From the NCBI RefSeq assembly GCF_017309075.1, contig NZ_JAEMGS010000001.1:248001-312000 (forward strand): a DNA stretch of 64,000 nt. Direction: 5' to 3'. The stretch is from Motiliproteus sp. SC1-56 (GTDB lineage Bacteria > Pseudomonadota > Gammaproteobacteria > Pseudomonadales > Balneatricaceae). Under the pieces are notes generated by a model, which saw nothing but the letters and a program-made list of their open reading frames with translations, was not told where the DNA came from and searched no databases. A program made the translations under genes and the position numbers. Shown piece after piece: positions 52,834-63,935 of this stretch (the stretch's first letter is position 1; each line of letters begins with the position of its first letter).

Positions 52834-54735
52834 ATGATCGAACTCCAGTCTCTCAGCCTCCAGCGAGGCAAGTCGCTTCTTCTTGAGCAGGTCGACCTGC
52901 GGATTCACCCCGGCCACAAGGTGGGGCTGATCGGCGCCAACGGCAGCGGCAAGTCGAGCCTGTTCCAACTGCTGCTCGGCGGTCTTCAGCCCGACGCCGG
53001 CACCCTGCGCCTGCCCGCCGGCTGGCAGATCGCCCACATGGCCCAGGAGGTGGAAGCCCTGGCGCGCAGCGCCCTGGACTACGTGCTCGACGGCGATGCT
53101 CCCCTGCGTGAACTGGAGGCGGCCATGGCGAAGGCCGAGGCCGAGGACCGCCACAGTCAGTTGGGTGAGCTGCACGCCTGCTTCGATGCCATCGAGGGGT
53201 ACAGCGCCCGGTCGCGCGCCGAGCAGCTGTTGCACGGCCTGGGCTTTGACCAGACCAGCCTGTCACGGCCGGTGTCGGACTTTTCCGGGGGCTGGCGGAT
53301 CCGCCTCAACCTGGCGCAGGCGCTGATGTGCCGCTCCGATTTGCTGCTGCTTGACGAGCCCACCAACCACCTGGACCTGGATGCGACCCTGTGGCTGGAG
53401 CAGTGGCTGGGCCGCTACGCGGGCACCCTGTTGTTGATCTCCCACGACCGCGATTTCCTCGACCGGGTGGTCAACGAGATCGCCCACCTCGAGCGGGGCA
53501 AGCTGACCCTCTACCGGGGCAATTACAGTGCCTTTGAGCGGATCCGCGCCGAGCGCCTAGCCCTGCAGCAGGCCAGCTACGAAAAGCAACAGGCCCGGGT
53601 GGCCCGCATCGAGCAGTTCGTACGCCGCTTCAAGGCCAAGGCTTCCAAGGCGAAGCAGGCCCAGAGCCGGGTCAAGGAGCTGGAGCGGATGGAGCAGATC
53701 GCGCCGGCCCATGTCGACTCCCCGTTTACCTTCTCCTTTCGCGGCGAGCGCAAGCTCTCCAACCCGTTGCTCAACCTGGAGCAGGCGACCCTGGGGTATG
53801 CCGGCAAGCCGGTGCTGGAGCAGGCGGCGCTCAACCTGCAGCCGGACATGCGTATCGGCCTGCTGGGCCCCAACGGGGCCGGCAAGTCGACCCTGATCAA
53901 GACCCTCACCGGTGACCTGGCGCTGCTGAGCGGGCGCCGGGTGGAGGGCGAGCACCTGAAGGTCGGCTACTTCGCCCAGCACCAGCTCGAAGCCCTGGAC
54001 CTGGACGCCAGCCCGCTGCTGCACCTGCAACGCCTCTCCCCCGAGGCCAGTGAGCAGGCGGTGCGCAACTACCTGGGCAGCTTCGGGTTCCAGGGTGACG
54101 ATGCCCTGGAGCCGGTGCGGCTCTTCTCCGGTGGCGAAAAGGCGCGCCTGGCCCTGGCCCTGATCGCCTGGCAGGAGCCCAACCTGCTGCTGATGGACGA
54201 GCCCACCAACCACCTGGATCTGGAGGTGCGCCACGCCCTGACCCTGGCGCTGCAGGAGTTTCCCGGCGCCCTGATCCTGGTCTCCCACGACCGCCACCTG
54301 CTGCGCAATTGCGTCGATCAGTTCCTGCTGGTGAGCGACGGGCGCATCACCCCCTTTGACGGGGACCTGGAGGACTACTCTCGCTGGCTGATGAGCCGTA
54401 ACCGCGAGGAGGCGCCGGTGGAGCGTGCGGCGGAACCGGCCGCCGAGTCGGCCCAGGCCCGTAAGGAGCGCAAGCGGGAAGAGGCCGCCCGGCGCCAGCG
54501 GCTCAGTCCGCTGAAAAAGGAGATCGCCAAGCTCGAGCAGGCGATGGAGCGCCAGGGCGAGGCGCTGTCAGCTTTGGAGGAGGCCCTGGCGGACCCCGGT
54601 CTTTACCTGGAGGAGAACAAGGATGCGCTCAGGGGGCGGCTGCAGGAGCAGGCCGCCCTGCGGGCAGAAGCGGAGGAGACCGAGGCGCGCTGGCTGGAAC
54701 TGAGCGAAGAGCTCGAGGCCCTGGCGGGCGACTAG
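52834..54735 (+). CDS. yheS: ABC-F ATPase YheS
   Basis: 633 aa from ATG 52834 (an in-frame GTG 18 bases earlier lacks a site). Two ABC domains: Walker A GANGSGKS / GPNGAGKS, signature SGGWR / SGGEK, and Walker B LLLLDEPTNHLD / LLLMDEPTNHLD. P-site linker between them, and a C-terminal coiled coil ~525-630. Close to E. coli YheS over its length ('SDFSGGWRIRLNLAQAL', 'YFAQHQLEALD'). A ribosome-binding translation factor of the ABC-F class. Convergent with the HDOD gene. Confidence 0.94.
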   Translation: MIELQSLSLQRGKSLLLEQVDLRIHPGHKVGLIGANGSGKSSLFQLLLGGLQPDAGTLRLPAGWQIAHMAQEVEALARSALDYVLDGDAPLRELEAAMAKAEAEDRHSQLGELHACFDAIEGYSARSRAEQLLHGLGFDQTSLSRPVSDFSGGWRIRLNLAQALMCRSDLLLLDEPTNHLDLDATLWLEQWLGRYAGTLLLISHDRDFLDRVVNEIAHLERGKLTLYRGNYSAFERIRAERLALQQASYEKQQARVARIEQFVRRFKAKASKAKQAQSRVKELERMEQIAPAHVDSPFTFSFRGERKLSNPLLNLEQATLGYAGKPVLEQAALNLQPDMRIGLLGPNGAGKSTLIKTLTGDLALLSGRRVEGEHLKVGYFAQHQLEALDLDASPLLHLQRLSPEASEQAVRNYLGSFGFQGDDALEPVRLFSGGEKARLALALIAWQEPNLLLMDEPTNHLDLEVRHALTLALQEFPGALILVSHDRHLLRNCVDQFLLVSDGRITPFDGDLEDYSRWLMSRNREEAPVERAAEPAAESAQARKERKREEAARRQRLSPLKKEIAKLEQAMERQGEALSALEEALADPGLYLEENKDALRGRLQEQAALRAEAEETEARWLELSEELEALAGD

Positions 54736-54773
54736 GCGCCTCGAACCGCCGGGAAGGTGCGGGGAAGTGAGGG

Positions 54774-56048
54774 TTAGCCGGCCTTGAGCAGCCGGGTCAT
54801 CTCCTCCAGCTCCTTCTCTTTGTCGTTGATCTGCTCGAAGGCCAACTGGACCTGCTCGGGGTTCAGCCCCAGGGATTCGTACAGGTCGGCAGGGATCGCC
54901 CCGACCGGGCCGTCGCCGATTCCGTTCTGACGCAGTACCCGCAGCGCCAGGTTGAGCAGCCGCGCGTAGACCGCGTGTTCGCCGTCGTAGCCCAGGTCAT
55001 TCTGATATCGAATGGCGCCGCAGACCTCTTGCGGCAGCTTCCAGATCTCCATCAGCCAAGCGCCCACCTGCTCGCGGGTGACGTTGATAATCTGTTTCTC
55101 GACGTACTCGTGGTGCAGGTGCGGATTGGCCTCGATATAGCGCGAGACCAGGGAGAAGTGCGGCGGGAAGATGTGGGACAGGGCCAAGTAACCGAAATTG
55201 TGCAGCAGGCCGCCCAGGTAGGCCAGGCCCGCCTTGGGGCGCGTGGCGATCGGCATCTGCTTGACCAGCTTCTCGGTCAGGGTGGCCATGTAAACCGACT
55301 GCAGCCAGTAGGGGGTGCTACCCCGGGGCGTGTCCTTGGGCACCTCCAGGGTCTTGCCCATGGCGATTCCCAGCGCCAGGTTCACCACCAGGTCGTAGCC
55401 GAGCACCCGCACCACCGCATCGTTGATGGAGTCGATGGTGCCGGGTGCGGCGTAATAGGGTGAAGAGGCCCAGCTCATGACCTGGGCCGAGAGGCTGGGG
55501 TCGAGCTTGACGATGGGCACCAGGTCGTCGACGCCGGAGTTGGGGTCGGAGCGCAGCTCCACGATCTTCTGGGCCGTCGGTGGCAGCGTGGGCAGCCCCA
55601 GGGTGTCTTCCAGCCGCTGCTTGATGCGCAGTGCGGTGAACTTCTCCACGGCCCGGGTGATGACGGTGACATCATCGCCCTTGGGCTGCTTGGCGTCGAT
55701 GGCGGCCGGGGTCAGCCCCAGCTTGCAGATTTCGTGAGCGCCAAGCTCGCTGGCGCTCACCTCGAAGTCGCGCTCGGAATGGGGTTCGACCAGTTTCAGC
55801 GTGCCTTCGAGCTTACAGTCCGGATCGACCAGCAAAGGCAGTTCCAGCAGCTTCTGGCGGCCGCTGTCGGACTCCAGCGCCGGCTGGGAAAAAATCTTGT
55901 GGGAATCTGTCGAGGAGACTGGTTGCAGCCGGCGGCCGGTGAATTTCCAGACGCTAACCAGGTTGAGGAGCTGGTCGTTGGGCAACATCACCAGCATCTT
56001 TCCCTGGCTGTCGTTAAGCATCACGATTCTGATCGGCTGATGGGGCAT
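54774..56048 (-). CDS. HDOD-domain signalling protein with YbaK-like N-terminus
   Basis: 424 aa from ATG 56048. The first ~150 residues ('IRIVMLNDSQGKMLVMLPNDQLLNL', 'GRRLQPVS') look like a divergent YbaK/aminoacyl-tRNA deacylase-type domain, as found fused to HDOD in Pseudomonas relatives; assignment is tentative. Residues ~155-400 are an HDOD domain: 'LPTLPPTAQKIVELRSDPNSGVDDLVPIVKLDPSLSAQVMSWASS', 'AVVRVLGYDLVVNLALGIAMG', 'LGGLLHNFGYLALSH' (HD reads HN). HDOD proteins are non-catalytic regulators of motility, biofilm or sigma pathways. It ends 38 bases after yheS, convergently. Confidence 0.8.
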   Translation of the reverse strand: MPHQPIRIVMLNDSQGKMLVMLPNDQLLNLVSVWKFTGRRLQPVSSTDSHKIFSQPALESDSGRQKLLELPLLVDPDCKLEGTLKLVEPHSERDFEVSASELGAHEICKLGLTPAAIDAKQPKGDDVTVITRAVEKFTALRIKQRLEDTLGLPTLPPTAQKIVELRSDPNSGVDDLVPIVKLDPSLSAQVMSWASSPYYAAPGTIDSINDAVVRVLGYDLVVNLALGIAMGKTLEVPKDTPRGSTPYWLQSVYMATLTEKLVKQMPIATRPKAGLAYLGGLLHNFGYLALSHIFPPHFSLVSRYIEANPHLHHEYVEKQIINVTREQVGAWLMEIWKLPQEVCGAIRYQNDLGYDGEHAVYARLLNLALRVLRQNGIGDGPVGAIPADLYESLGLNPEQVQLAFEQINDKEKELEEMTRLLKAG

Positions 56049-56156
56049 AGGACTACACACTCGCTGTTGGCGGACGGTGCGCCGGGCGCACACTGTCGGC
56101 TATCCTAGAAGGAGCCGACTCAAGCCGTCAAGCTCCAAAAGGCCCGGTTTCGCCCC

Positions 56157-57938
56157 GTGAATTATAAACAATATGTTAGACGCCGCCCGCTGTGCCCGGG
56201 GGGTTTCCATATCCCGGCACTGTTCCTGATAATGGTGCTCGTCAGTGGTGTCGCCCGGGCGCAGGAGCAGGCCGCAGCGCCCGAGGCTGCCACCGGCCTG
56301 ACCGACAAGCCGGTATTGCAAGCTCGGGAGCAGATGGTGGTGAGCGCCCACCCGCTGGCCACCCAAGCTGGCTACGCCATGCTCGAGGCCGGCGGCAGCG
56401 CCCTGGATGCGGCCGTCGCCGTACAGGCCATGCTGACCCTGGTCGAGCCCCAGTCATCGGGTATCGGCGGCGGGGCCTTCATGCTCCACTGGGATGCCGG
56501 GCAGCAACGGCTGCAGGCCTTTGATGGCCGTGAAACGGCGCCGGCCGCCGCCGACCCTGACCTCTTTCTCAAGACGGATGGCACACCCATGGCCTGGGGT
56601 GATGCACTGGTGGGCGGCCGCGCGGTGGGGGTGCCCGGTGTGCTGCGCATGCTGGAGCTGGCCCACGATGAGCACGGGGAGCTGCCGTGGGAGCAGCTTT
56701 TTCAGCCGGCGATTCGCCAGAGCCAGGAGGGTTTTGAGGTCAGCCCCCGGCTGCACCGGTTGATCGCCAGCGGTATCAATCCGGGCCTGGGCCGCTACCC
56801 GGTGGCTGCCGATTACTTTTTTGAGCAGGGCGAGCCGCTCCCGGTGGGCACCCGGCTGCGTAACCCGGCGCTGGCCCGGACCCTTGAGCAGATCGCCAGC
56901 GAAGGGGCGGACTATTTCTACCGTGGCCCGCTGGCGGCGCAGATTGTCGAGGCAGTGCAGGGGGCTTCGGATAACCCGGGCAGGCTGAGCCAAGAGGATC
57001 TGGCCGGTTACCGGGCCGTGGCGCGCGAGCCTTTGTGTCGCCCCTTCTTTGAGCACCGGGTCTGCAGCATGCCGCCCCCCACCTCCGGTGGGGTGACTCT
57101 GCTGCAGATACTGGGATTGCTGGCTCCCTTCCCGTTGGTCGATCTCGAGCCTGACGGGGCGGCCTTTGTCCACCTCTTCACCCAGGCGGCCCGGCTTGCC
57201 TATGCTGACCGGGCGCGTTACCTGGCCGACAGCGACTTTGTTCCGGTGCCGGTCGACGCCTTGCTGGAGCCGAATTACCTGGCGCGCCGCCACCGCCTGA
57301 TCGACCCGGAGCGGGACATGGGCGAGGCGGCTCCCGGTCGGGTTGCACGGCTGGCCCGGGGCGACGACCGCTCCCCCGAATTCCCTTCCACCAGCCACTT
57401 TGTGATCGTCGACGCCGCCGGCAATGCCGTCTCGATGACCACCAGCATCGAGATGGCATTCGGTTCAACGCTCATGGTGGGGGGATTTCTACTCAACAAC
57501 CAGCTCACCGACTTTGCCTTCACCGCCGAGGAGGACGGTGCACCGGTGGCCAACCGGGTGCAGCCGGGCAAGCGCCCGCGCAGCTCGATGACGCCGGTGA
57601 TAGTCTTTGATCTCCAGGGTAAGCCCAGCTTGCTGCTGGGATCTCCGGGCGGCAGCCGGATTATCAATTACGTGGCACGGACCCTGTTGACGACCCTGGT
57701 GTGGGACTGGCCGTTACAGACCGCCATCGCCGCGCCTCACGTCAGCAACCGCAACGGCTATACGGCGCTGGAAGAAGGCAGGGCCGCAGCAAGGCTCAAG
57801 CCATCCCTGGAGCGGCTGGGGCATACGGTGAAAGTGCGGGTGCTCAACAGCGGCCTGCACGGCATCGCCATCGACCGCGCCGGTATCATGCGCAGCGGCA
57901 TCGACCCGCGCCGCGAGGGGGCGGCGATGGGTCAGTAA
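56157..57938 (+). CDS. ggt: Gamma-glutamyltransferase
   Basis: 593 aa with an N-terminal signal (hydrophobic ~20-33, ARAQ cut). Full Ntn-hydrolase precursor: 'SGIGGGAFMLHWD', 'DGRETAPAAA', processing/nucleophile site T412 in 'PSTSHFVIVD', 'RPRSSMTPVIVFDLQGKPSLLLGSPGGSRI'. Matures to two chains in the periplasm and transfers or hydrolyses gamma-glutamyl groups, for example of glutathione, releasing glutamate or Cys-Gly. The start is GTG with a weak site; no better start precedes the signal. It could feed the pyroglutamate/glutamate pathway, but nothing in its position proves this. Confidence 0.93.
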   Translation: MNYKQYVRRRPLCPGGFHIPALFLIMVLVSGVARAQEQAAAPEAATGLTDKPVLQAREQMVVSAHPLATQAGYAMLEAGGSALDAAVAVQAMLTLVEPQSSGIGGGAFMLHWDAGQQRLQAFDGRETAPAAADPDLFLKTDGTPMAWGDALVGGRAVGVPGVLRMLELAHDEHGELPWEQLFQPAIRQSQEGFEVSPRLHRLIASGINPGLGRYPVAADYFFEQGEPLPVGTRLRNPALARTLEQIASEGADYFYRGPLAAQIVEAVQGASDNPGRLSQEDLAGYRAVAREPLCRPFFEHRVCSMPPPTSGGVTLLQILGLLAPFPLVDLEPDGAAFVHLFTQAARLAYADRARYLADSDFVPVPVDALLEPNYLARRHRLIDPERDMGEAAPGRVARLARGDDRSPEFPSTSHFVIVDAAGNAVSMTTSIEMAFGSTLMVGGFLLNNQLTDFAFTAEEDGAPVANRVQPGKRPRSSMTPVIVFDLQGKPSLLLGSPGGSRIINYVARTLLTTLVWDWPLQTAIAAPHVSNRNGYTALEEGRAAARLKPSLERLGHTVKVRVLNSGLHGIAIDRAGIMRSGIDPRREGAAMGQ

Positions 57939-57972
57939 CCGTCGGGAAAATCAGTCGCCTTTGGAAAAGAAA

Positions 57973-58359
57973 TCAGGCGACGACCAGTACGCCGTCCATC
58001 TCCACTTGCGCCCCCTTGGGCAACGCTGCAACCCCGATGGCGGCGCGGGCGGGGTAGGGCTGCTTGAAGTAACGGGCCATCACCTGGTTGACGGTCTCGA
58101 AGTTGGAAAGGTCGGTCAGGTAGATGTTGAGCTTCACCAGCTCCTGCAGGGAACCGCCGGCCGCTTCACAGACCGCGCTGAGGTTCTCGAATACGCGGAC
58201 TACCTGGGCCTCCACATCGCCGTCCACCAACTGCATGGTTTCGGGAATCAGGGGAATCTGCCCGGAAAGGTAAACGGTTTGACCCACTTTAACGGCCTGG
58301 GAGTAGGTGCCGATCGCCTCGGGGGCCTGGTCGCTGTGAATCACTGCACGGTTGCTCAT
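57973..58359 (-). CDS. ridA: RidA-family enamine/imine deaminase
   Basis: 128 aa, trimeric Rid fold. '[19 protein letters not shown]', '[13 protein letters not shown]', conserved Arg in '[20 protein letters not shown]' (the R105-like residue). Hydrolyses reactive 2-aminoacrylate made by PLP dehydratases. It ends the gmk-rpoZ-spoT-ridA row, as in Pseudomonas. Confidence 0.95.
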   Translation of the reverse strand: MSNRAVIHSDQAPEAIGTYSQAVKVGQTVYLSGQIPLIPETMQLVDGDVEAQVVRVFENLSAVCEAAGGSLQELVKLNIYLTDLSNFETVNQVMARYFKQPYPARAAIGVAALPKGAQVEMDGVLVVA

Positions 58360-58427
58360 GGGGGCTCCTTGTAGATAAGGGTACGGGGTCGCAGGGACCG
58401 CGAACGGGGCCGGTTTGCCGGTCAGGC

Positions 58428-60545
58428 TCAGGCCCGGGTAATCCGTGAAACGGAACTCAGGGTGCGAATGCGCTTCATCACCTGGGCCAAGTGAACCCGG
58501 TTGCGTACCGAGACGTCAAGGTGCACGGTGCTCATCTGGGCCTCTTTTTCATCGATGTCGATACGGTGAATATTGGCGCCGGCAGCGGATACCTTGGTGG
58601 CCAGGGTGGCGATGATGCCGCGCTGGGCCATCAGCTCGATCTTGAGGCTGGCCTGGAATTCGTCCGACACCCGCTTGTCCCAGTTGAGGTAGACGCATTT
58701 CTTGGGATCATGGCGGAACTCGGCGATATTCCGGCAATCGTCCCGGTGCACCACAATTCCCCGCCCGCTGCTGATGTGGCCCAGGATGCTGTCGCCGGGA
58801 ATCGGGTGGCAGCAGCGGGCGTAGGAGAGCACCATACCCTCGGTCCCGCTCACCGAGAGGGGCTCCTCGCTCTGGTTCTCATCCTGCTCATTGCCTGAGC
58901 GGGGCTTGAGCTTCTGCGCCACGATGTAGGCCATGCGGTTGCCAAGCCCGATCTCCTTGAGTAGGTCGTCGAGACTCTGCAGGCCTGAGCCCTTCAGGTA
59001 CTGACCCAGGTGCTCCGGGTCCAGAGTGTCCACGGACAGGTCGTAATTGGCGAGGAACTGGTTCAGCAGGCGCCTGCCGAGGCTCACCGATTCTGCGTTT
59101 TGCTTGTGCTTGAGGAAGTGGCGGATATTGGTCCGCGCCTTGCCGGTTACGACGAAATTAAGCCAGGCCATGTTGGGCTGGGCGCTGGGGGTGGTGATGA
59201 TCTCCACCGTCTGGCCGCTCTCCAGGGGCGTGCTCAGGGGGGCTAGGCGGCGGTTGATGCGGCAGGAGACGCAGTTGTTGCCAACATCCGTGTGTACCGC
59301 GTAGGCAAAGTCCACCGGCGTCGCCCCCTTGGGCAACTCCAGAATGCGCCCCTTGGGGGTAAAGACGTAGACCTCGTCGGGGAAGAGGTCGATCTTCACG
59401 CTCTCGATAAACTCCATGGAGTTGCCGGCCTGCTTCTGCATCTCCAGCAGCCCCTGCACCCATTGCCGGGCGCGGTTGTAGTTGCCCTGCGCCTTGGCGC
59501 TGGCCGGTTCGCCGCCGGCCTTGTAGCCGCTGTGGGAAGCGATGCCCTGGTTGGCTACCTGCTCCATCTCCTCGGTGCGGATCTGGATTTCGATGGTGAT
59601 GTCCCGGGCGCCGAACAGGTCGGTGTGCAGGGACTGGTAGCCGTTGGCCTTGGGAATGGCGATGTAGTCCTTGAAGCGTCCCGGCACCGGCTTGTAGAGG
59701 TTGTGTACCGCCCCAAGAATGCGGTAGCAGGTGTCGATCTTGTCGGTGACGATACGGAAGGCGAAGACGTCCATGATCTCGGCAAAGGACTTCTTCTGAG
59801 TCACCATCTTGCGGTAGATGCTGTAGAGGTGCTTCTCGCGGCCGGTCACGGTGCCCGGAAGCCCCTCGCGCTTGAGACAGGCGCTGAGGGTGTCGCCGAT
59901 CTTTTCGATCATATCCAGGCGGTTGCCCCGGGCCTGCTGCACCGCCCGGCCGATGTGTTTGTAACGCATCGGGTAGTAGGCCCTAAATGCCAGGTCCTGC
60001 AGCTCCACGTGAATGTCGTGCATCCCCAGCCGTGCCGCCACCGGGGCGTAGATGTCCAGGGTCTCGCGCGCGATGCGGCGCTGCTTCTCCGGCGCCATCA
60101 CCCCCAGGGTGCGCATGTTGTGCAGGCGGTCGCCCAGCTTCACCAGAATTACCCGGATGTCCTCGGCCATGGCCATGACCATCTTCTGGAAATTCTCGGC
60201 CTGGGCCTCGGCCTTGGTCTCGAAGTGCAGGTGGGTCAGTTTGCTGACCCCATCGACGATGCCGGTGACGGTCTCGCCGAACTGGCTGGACAGCCCCTTT
60301 GTGTCGACCTGGGTGTCCTCGATGACGTCGTGCAGCATGGCGGCCATCAGGCTCTGATGGTCCATGTTCATTTCGGCGAGGATGGAGGCCACCGCCAGGG
60401 GGTGGGTAACGTAGGGTTCGCCGCTCTTGCGGCGCTGGCCATCGTGGGCCTGTTCGGCGTAGTAGTAGGCACGCCGAACCAGATTGATCTGGTCGGCGTC
60501 CAGGTAGGAGGTCAGGCTATGTGACAGGTCTTGGATCGTGGGCAT
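58428..60545 (-). CDS. spoT: Bifunctional (p)ppGpp synthetase/hydrolase SpoT
   Basis: 705 aa. HD hydrolase domain with intact 'LHDVIEDT' and 'DRLHNMRTL', synthetase domain ~235-350 ('[26 protein letters not shown]', 'YQSLHTDLF'), TGS ~390-450 ('[21 protein letters not shown]'), helical/zinc-finger region with CCHP ('[10 protein letters not shown]') and a C-terminal ACT. The intact HD motif makes it the hydrolase-competent type. Fine control of the stringent response. Between rpoZ and ridA. Confidence 0.96.
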   Translation of the reverse strand: MPTIQDLSHSLTSYLDADQINLVRRAYYYAEQAHDGQRRKSGEPYVTHPLAVASILAEMNMDHQSLMAAMLHDVIEDTQVDTKGLSSQFGETVTGIVDGVSKLTHLHFETKAEAQAENFQKMVMAMAEDIRVILVKLGDRLHNMRTLGVMAPEKQRRIARETLDIYAPVAARLGMHDIHVELQDLAFRAYYPMRYKHIGRAVQQARGNRLDMIEKIGDTLSACLKREGLPGTVTGREKHLYSIYRKMVTQKKSFAEIMDVFAFRIVTDKIDTCYRILGAVHNLYKPVPGRFKDYIAIPKANGYQSLHTDLFGARDITIEIQIRTEEMEQVANQGIASHSGYKAGGEPASAKAQGNYNRARQWVQGLLEMQKQAGNSMEFIESVKIDLFPDEVYVFTPKGRILELPKGATPVDFAYAVHTDVGNNCVSCRINRRLAPLSTPLESGQTVEIITTPSAQPNMAWLNFVVTGKARTNIRHFLKHKQNAESVSLGRRLLNQFLANYDLSVDTLDPEHLGQYLKGSGLQSLDDLLKEIGLGNRMAYIVAQKLKPRSGNEQDENQSEEPLSVSGTEGMVLSYARCCHPIPGDSILGHISSGRGIVVHRDDCRNIAEFRHDPKKCVYLNWDKRVSDEFQASLKIELMAQRGIIATLATKVSAAGANIHRIDIDEKEAQMSTVHLDVSVRNRVHLAQVMKRIRTLSSVSRITRA

Positions 60546-60604
60546 CCGGACTCCTTGACGACTACCGGGCCAAGAAGCCGGCCGCCCGGGGGGCGGGGTA
60601 CTTC

Positions 60605-60868
60605 CTATTCAGCACGTTCGGTGCTGGGCGCCTCGGCAGCTTCTTCGAGAAGATCGAGTTCAACCGGCTGTTCCTTGAGAATGCTGGCGTCGATGTGGCC
60701 TTCGGCGATCTCGCGCAGGGCGACGACCGTCGGCTTATCGTTTTCCCAGCCTACCTTGGGCTCCTTGCCTCCGACCGCCAGCTGGCGGGCGCGCTTGGCG
60801 GAGACCATGATCAGTTCGAAGCGGTTTTCGACGTTCTCCAGGCAATCTTCTACGGTTACACGAGCCAT
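60605..60868 (-). CDS. rpoZ: RNA polymerase omega subunit
   Basis: 87 aa. '[39 protein letters not shown]' is the family N-terminus. In other bacteria it binds the RNAP core and helps ppGpp binding, consistent with the neighbouring spoT. 59 bases upstream of spoT. Confidence 0.97.
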   Translation of the reverse strand: MARVTVEDCLENVENRFELIMVSAKRARQLAVGGKEPKVGWENDKPTVVALREIAEGHIDASILKEQPVELDLLEEAAEAPSTERAE

Positions 60869-60945
60869 TATTAACCTCTGGGGGCAGTTAAGAAAAGGGG
60901 TTGGGGTCCAAAAAACAAGCCAGACAGTTTACAAACCGGCGCCCC

Positions 60946-61865
<920 letters not shown>

Positions 61866-63935
61866 TCATGGGGCGCCGGGCTGGTCTTGGCCGCAGCCCG
61901 AACGGGGCTCGCTGGCCAGGGTGCAGATGTTGCGGCCCTGGTGCTTGGAGGTATAGAGGGCGTTGTCGGCCAGGCGAATAAGCTCACTGGGGTCCGTGGC
62001 GTCCAGCGGGTAGGTTGCTATGCCGAAGCTGGCACCGATCTGCACGGCGCACCCTTCCAGCGCCAGAGGTTGGGCAAAGGCCTGGATTACCCGCTCGGCC
62101 AGGTGGCGCACGTCCGCGAGGCTTTCAGGGCCGATAATGATGACGGCGAACTCATCCCCGCCAATGCGGGCGATCACATCACTCTCCCGAAAGCAGCGCT
62201 TGAGGACCTGTCCGACCCGCACCAGCACCTCGTCACCGACAGGGTGGCCGAAGCGGTCGTTGACCTCTTTGAACAGGTCCAGGTCCATCATGGCGAGCGA
62301 GAGCCAGAGATCTTGACGCTCGGCCAGTTTGACGGCCTCGTGAAAGCGTTGGTTGAAGTGATGGCGGTTGGCCAGCCCGGTTACCGGGTCCGTGAGGGCC
62401 AGGCGTTCGATCTCCTCGCGGGCCTTTTTCTGCTCGGTAATGTCCCGAATCACGGCGACAAATCCCAGCACCTGCCGGTCTTCGCTCAACACGGGCGCGC
62501 CTTGGGTCAGGCTGGGAAAGGCTTCGCCGTTCTTGCGTCGCATGGCAATTTCAAAAGGCGCCAGGCGCGCGGTGGTCTGCAGGTTGTAGCGGAGTCGTCC
62601 CTGCTTCTCGAAATCCTCAGGGTCGGCGTAGAGGCGTTTAAAGCTGCGCCCGACCAGCTCCGCTTCGTGGTAGCCAAAGGTGCGCCCGAACGCAGGATTG
62701 GTCATGATCACGTTGCGGCGGGTGTCGGAGACCACCGTGGCGTCGGGCATGCTGTCGAAGATGGCCTGAAACAGCGCGGTCTTTTCGTTCAGGGCGGCGC
62801 GGGCTTCGTGGCCGTCTCGGATGGCCGCCTGCAGGCGGCGGTTGTAGCGCACCAGCAGCCCCGCGACCAGTGCGACGCCCGCCAAGACCGCCAGCAGCAG
62901 AATCACCGTGGTTTGCCAGCGGCTGAAGTCCGGCCGGGGTGTTGGGTCGTAGATAAAGCCCTCCAGAGAGTAACTGGGCTGAACCATGCCGGTGCGCACC
63001 AGGGTATCGGCCATGTGTTGCCAGCGTGCACGGCTCATGTGACCGTATTCGACCAGCTCCGGCATGATCAGCCCGCGCATGCGCAAGGCTTCGTAGCGCA
63101 GTCGCTCGCGGCTGAGCTCGGGACGGTAGTCTTGCAGGATGAGGGTGATCATCTCCTCCACATGGCTTAAGGCGTACTCCCAGCCGCGCAGGGAGGCGGC
63201 GCGAAATGCCCGTGCCTGTTTTGGGTGCGCCCGCAACTGCTGCTCGCTGGCAAACAGAATGTCGCTGTAAAAGCCGAGCCCGTAGGCGGCGGGGTAAAAG
63301 GCGGCGTAGGGAATGTCCCGCGCTTCGAGTTCGTAGGGCGTGGCCGGCAGGTAGCCGCTGGTCGCAGCCACGCGGCCCTCGACCATCGGTTCGATATCAA
63401 AGGTGTGCTCGGTCAGTATCATTTCGCTGACGGATACCCCTTCGCTTCGTAGCAGGGCAATCAGCTCCACATCCCTGGGTTTGAGCATTACCCGCCGCCC
63501 GGTCAGGTCGGTGAGGGCCTGCACCCCCTTGTCTTGTCGTGCGATCAGCGCCGCTCCCGAGTGCTGAAATACCGCAGCCAGGGCCACCAGCGGGCGGCCC
63601 TGCAGCCGCTGCTGGAGAACGGCCGCGTTGGCCACGCCGTAATCGGCGTGGCCGCCCAGTACCGACTCAATCGGCTCGTGGTCGGGGGAGGCCGGCACGA
63701 ACTCCACCGCAAGGCCTGCCTCGCGGTAATAACCCTGGGCCTTGGCAGCGTAATAGCCGGCGAACTGGAACTGGTGCTGGTTTTGCAACTGCAGGCGAAC
63801 AGGGGTCAGCCCGGCACCGGCCTTGTCCTGGGCGGTGGCAAGTGACGGTGCGAGCAGCACCCAAAGCATCCAAACCAGCCGCGCCGCCGTTGCCGCGCGG
63901 CAGCGATGGGAACGGCGTAGGCGGGAAGCCTCCAT
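61866..63935 (-). CDS. Diguanylate cyclase with periplasmic NMT1/ThiY-like sensor and PAS domain
   Basis: 689 aa. Signal/anchor ~15-35, a periplasmic binding-protein fold ~45-330 of NMT1/ThiY type ('LQLQNQHQFQFAGYYAAKAQGYYREAGLAVEFVPA', 'DYGVANAAVLQQRLQG'), TM ~341-364, PAS ~385-500 with 'IRDITEQKKAREEIERL', and GGDEF domain with active GGDEF at 592-596. An RxxD I-site (R583-D586) lies 5 residues before it. The ThiY-like fold binds pyrimidines in HMP uptake and could sense a nucleobase-like ligand. Output: c-di-GMP, with product inhibition. Start: ATG with AGGGA 6-7 bases upstream; single-gene unit. Confidence 0.9.
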   Translation of the reverse strand: MEASRLRRSHRCRAATAARLVWMLWVLLAPSLATAQDKAGAGLTPVRLQLQNQHQFQFAGYYAAKAQGYYREAGLAVEFVPASPDHEPIESVLGGHADYGVANAAVLQQRLQGRPLVALAAVFQHSGAALIARQDKGVQALTDLTGRRVMLKPRDVELIALLRSEGVSVSEMILTEHTFDIEPMVEGRVAATSGYLPATPYELEARDIPYAAFYPAAYGLGFYSDILFASEQQLRAHPKQARAFRAASLRGWEYALSHVEEMITLILQDYRPELSRERLRYEALRMRGLIMPELVEYGHMSRARWQHMADTLVRTGMVQPSYSLEGFIYDPTPRPDFSRWQTTVILLLAVLAGVALVAGLLVRYNRRLQAAIRDGHEARAALNEKTALFQAIFDSMPDATVVSDTRRNVIMTNPAFGRTFGYHEAELVGRSFKRLYADPEDFEKQGRLRYNLQTTARLAPFEIAMRRKNGEAFPSLTQGAPVLSEDRQVLGFVAVIRDITEQKKAREEIERLALTDPVTGLANRHHFNQRFHEAVKLAERQDLWLSLAMMDLDLFKEVNDRFGHPVGDEVLVRVGQVLKRCFRESDVIARIGGDEFAVIIIGPESLADVRHLAERVIQAFAQPLALEGCAVQIGASFGIATYPLDATDPSELIRLADNALYTSKHQGRNICTLASEPRSGCGQDQPGAP

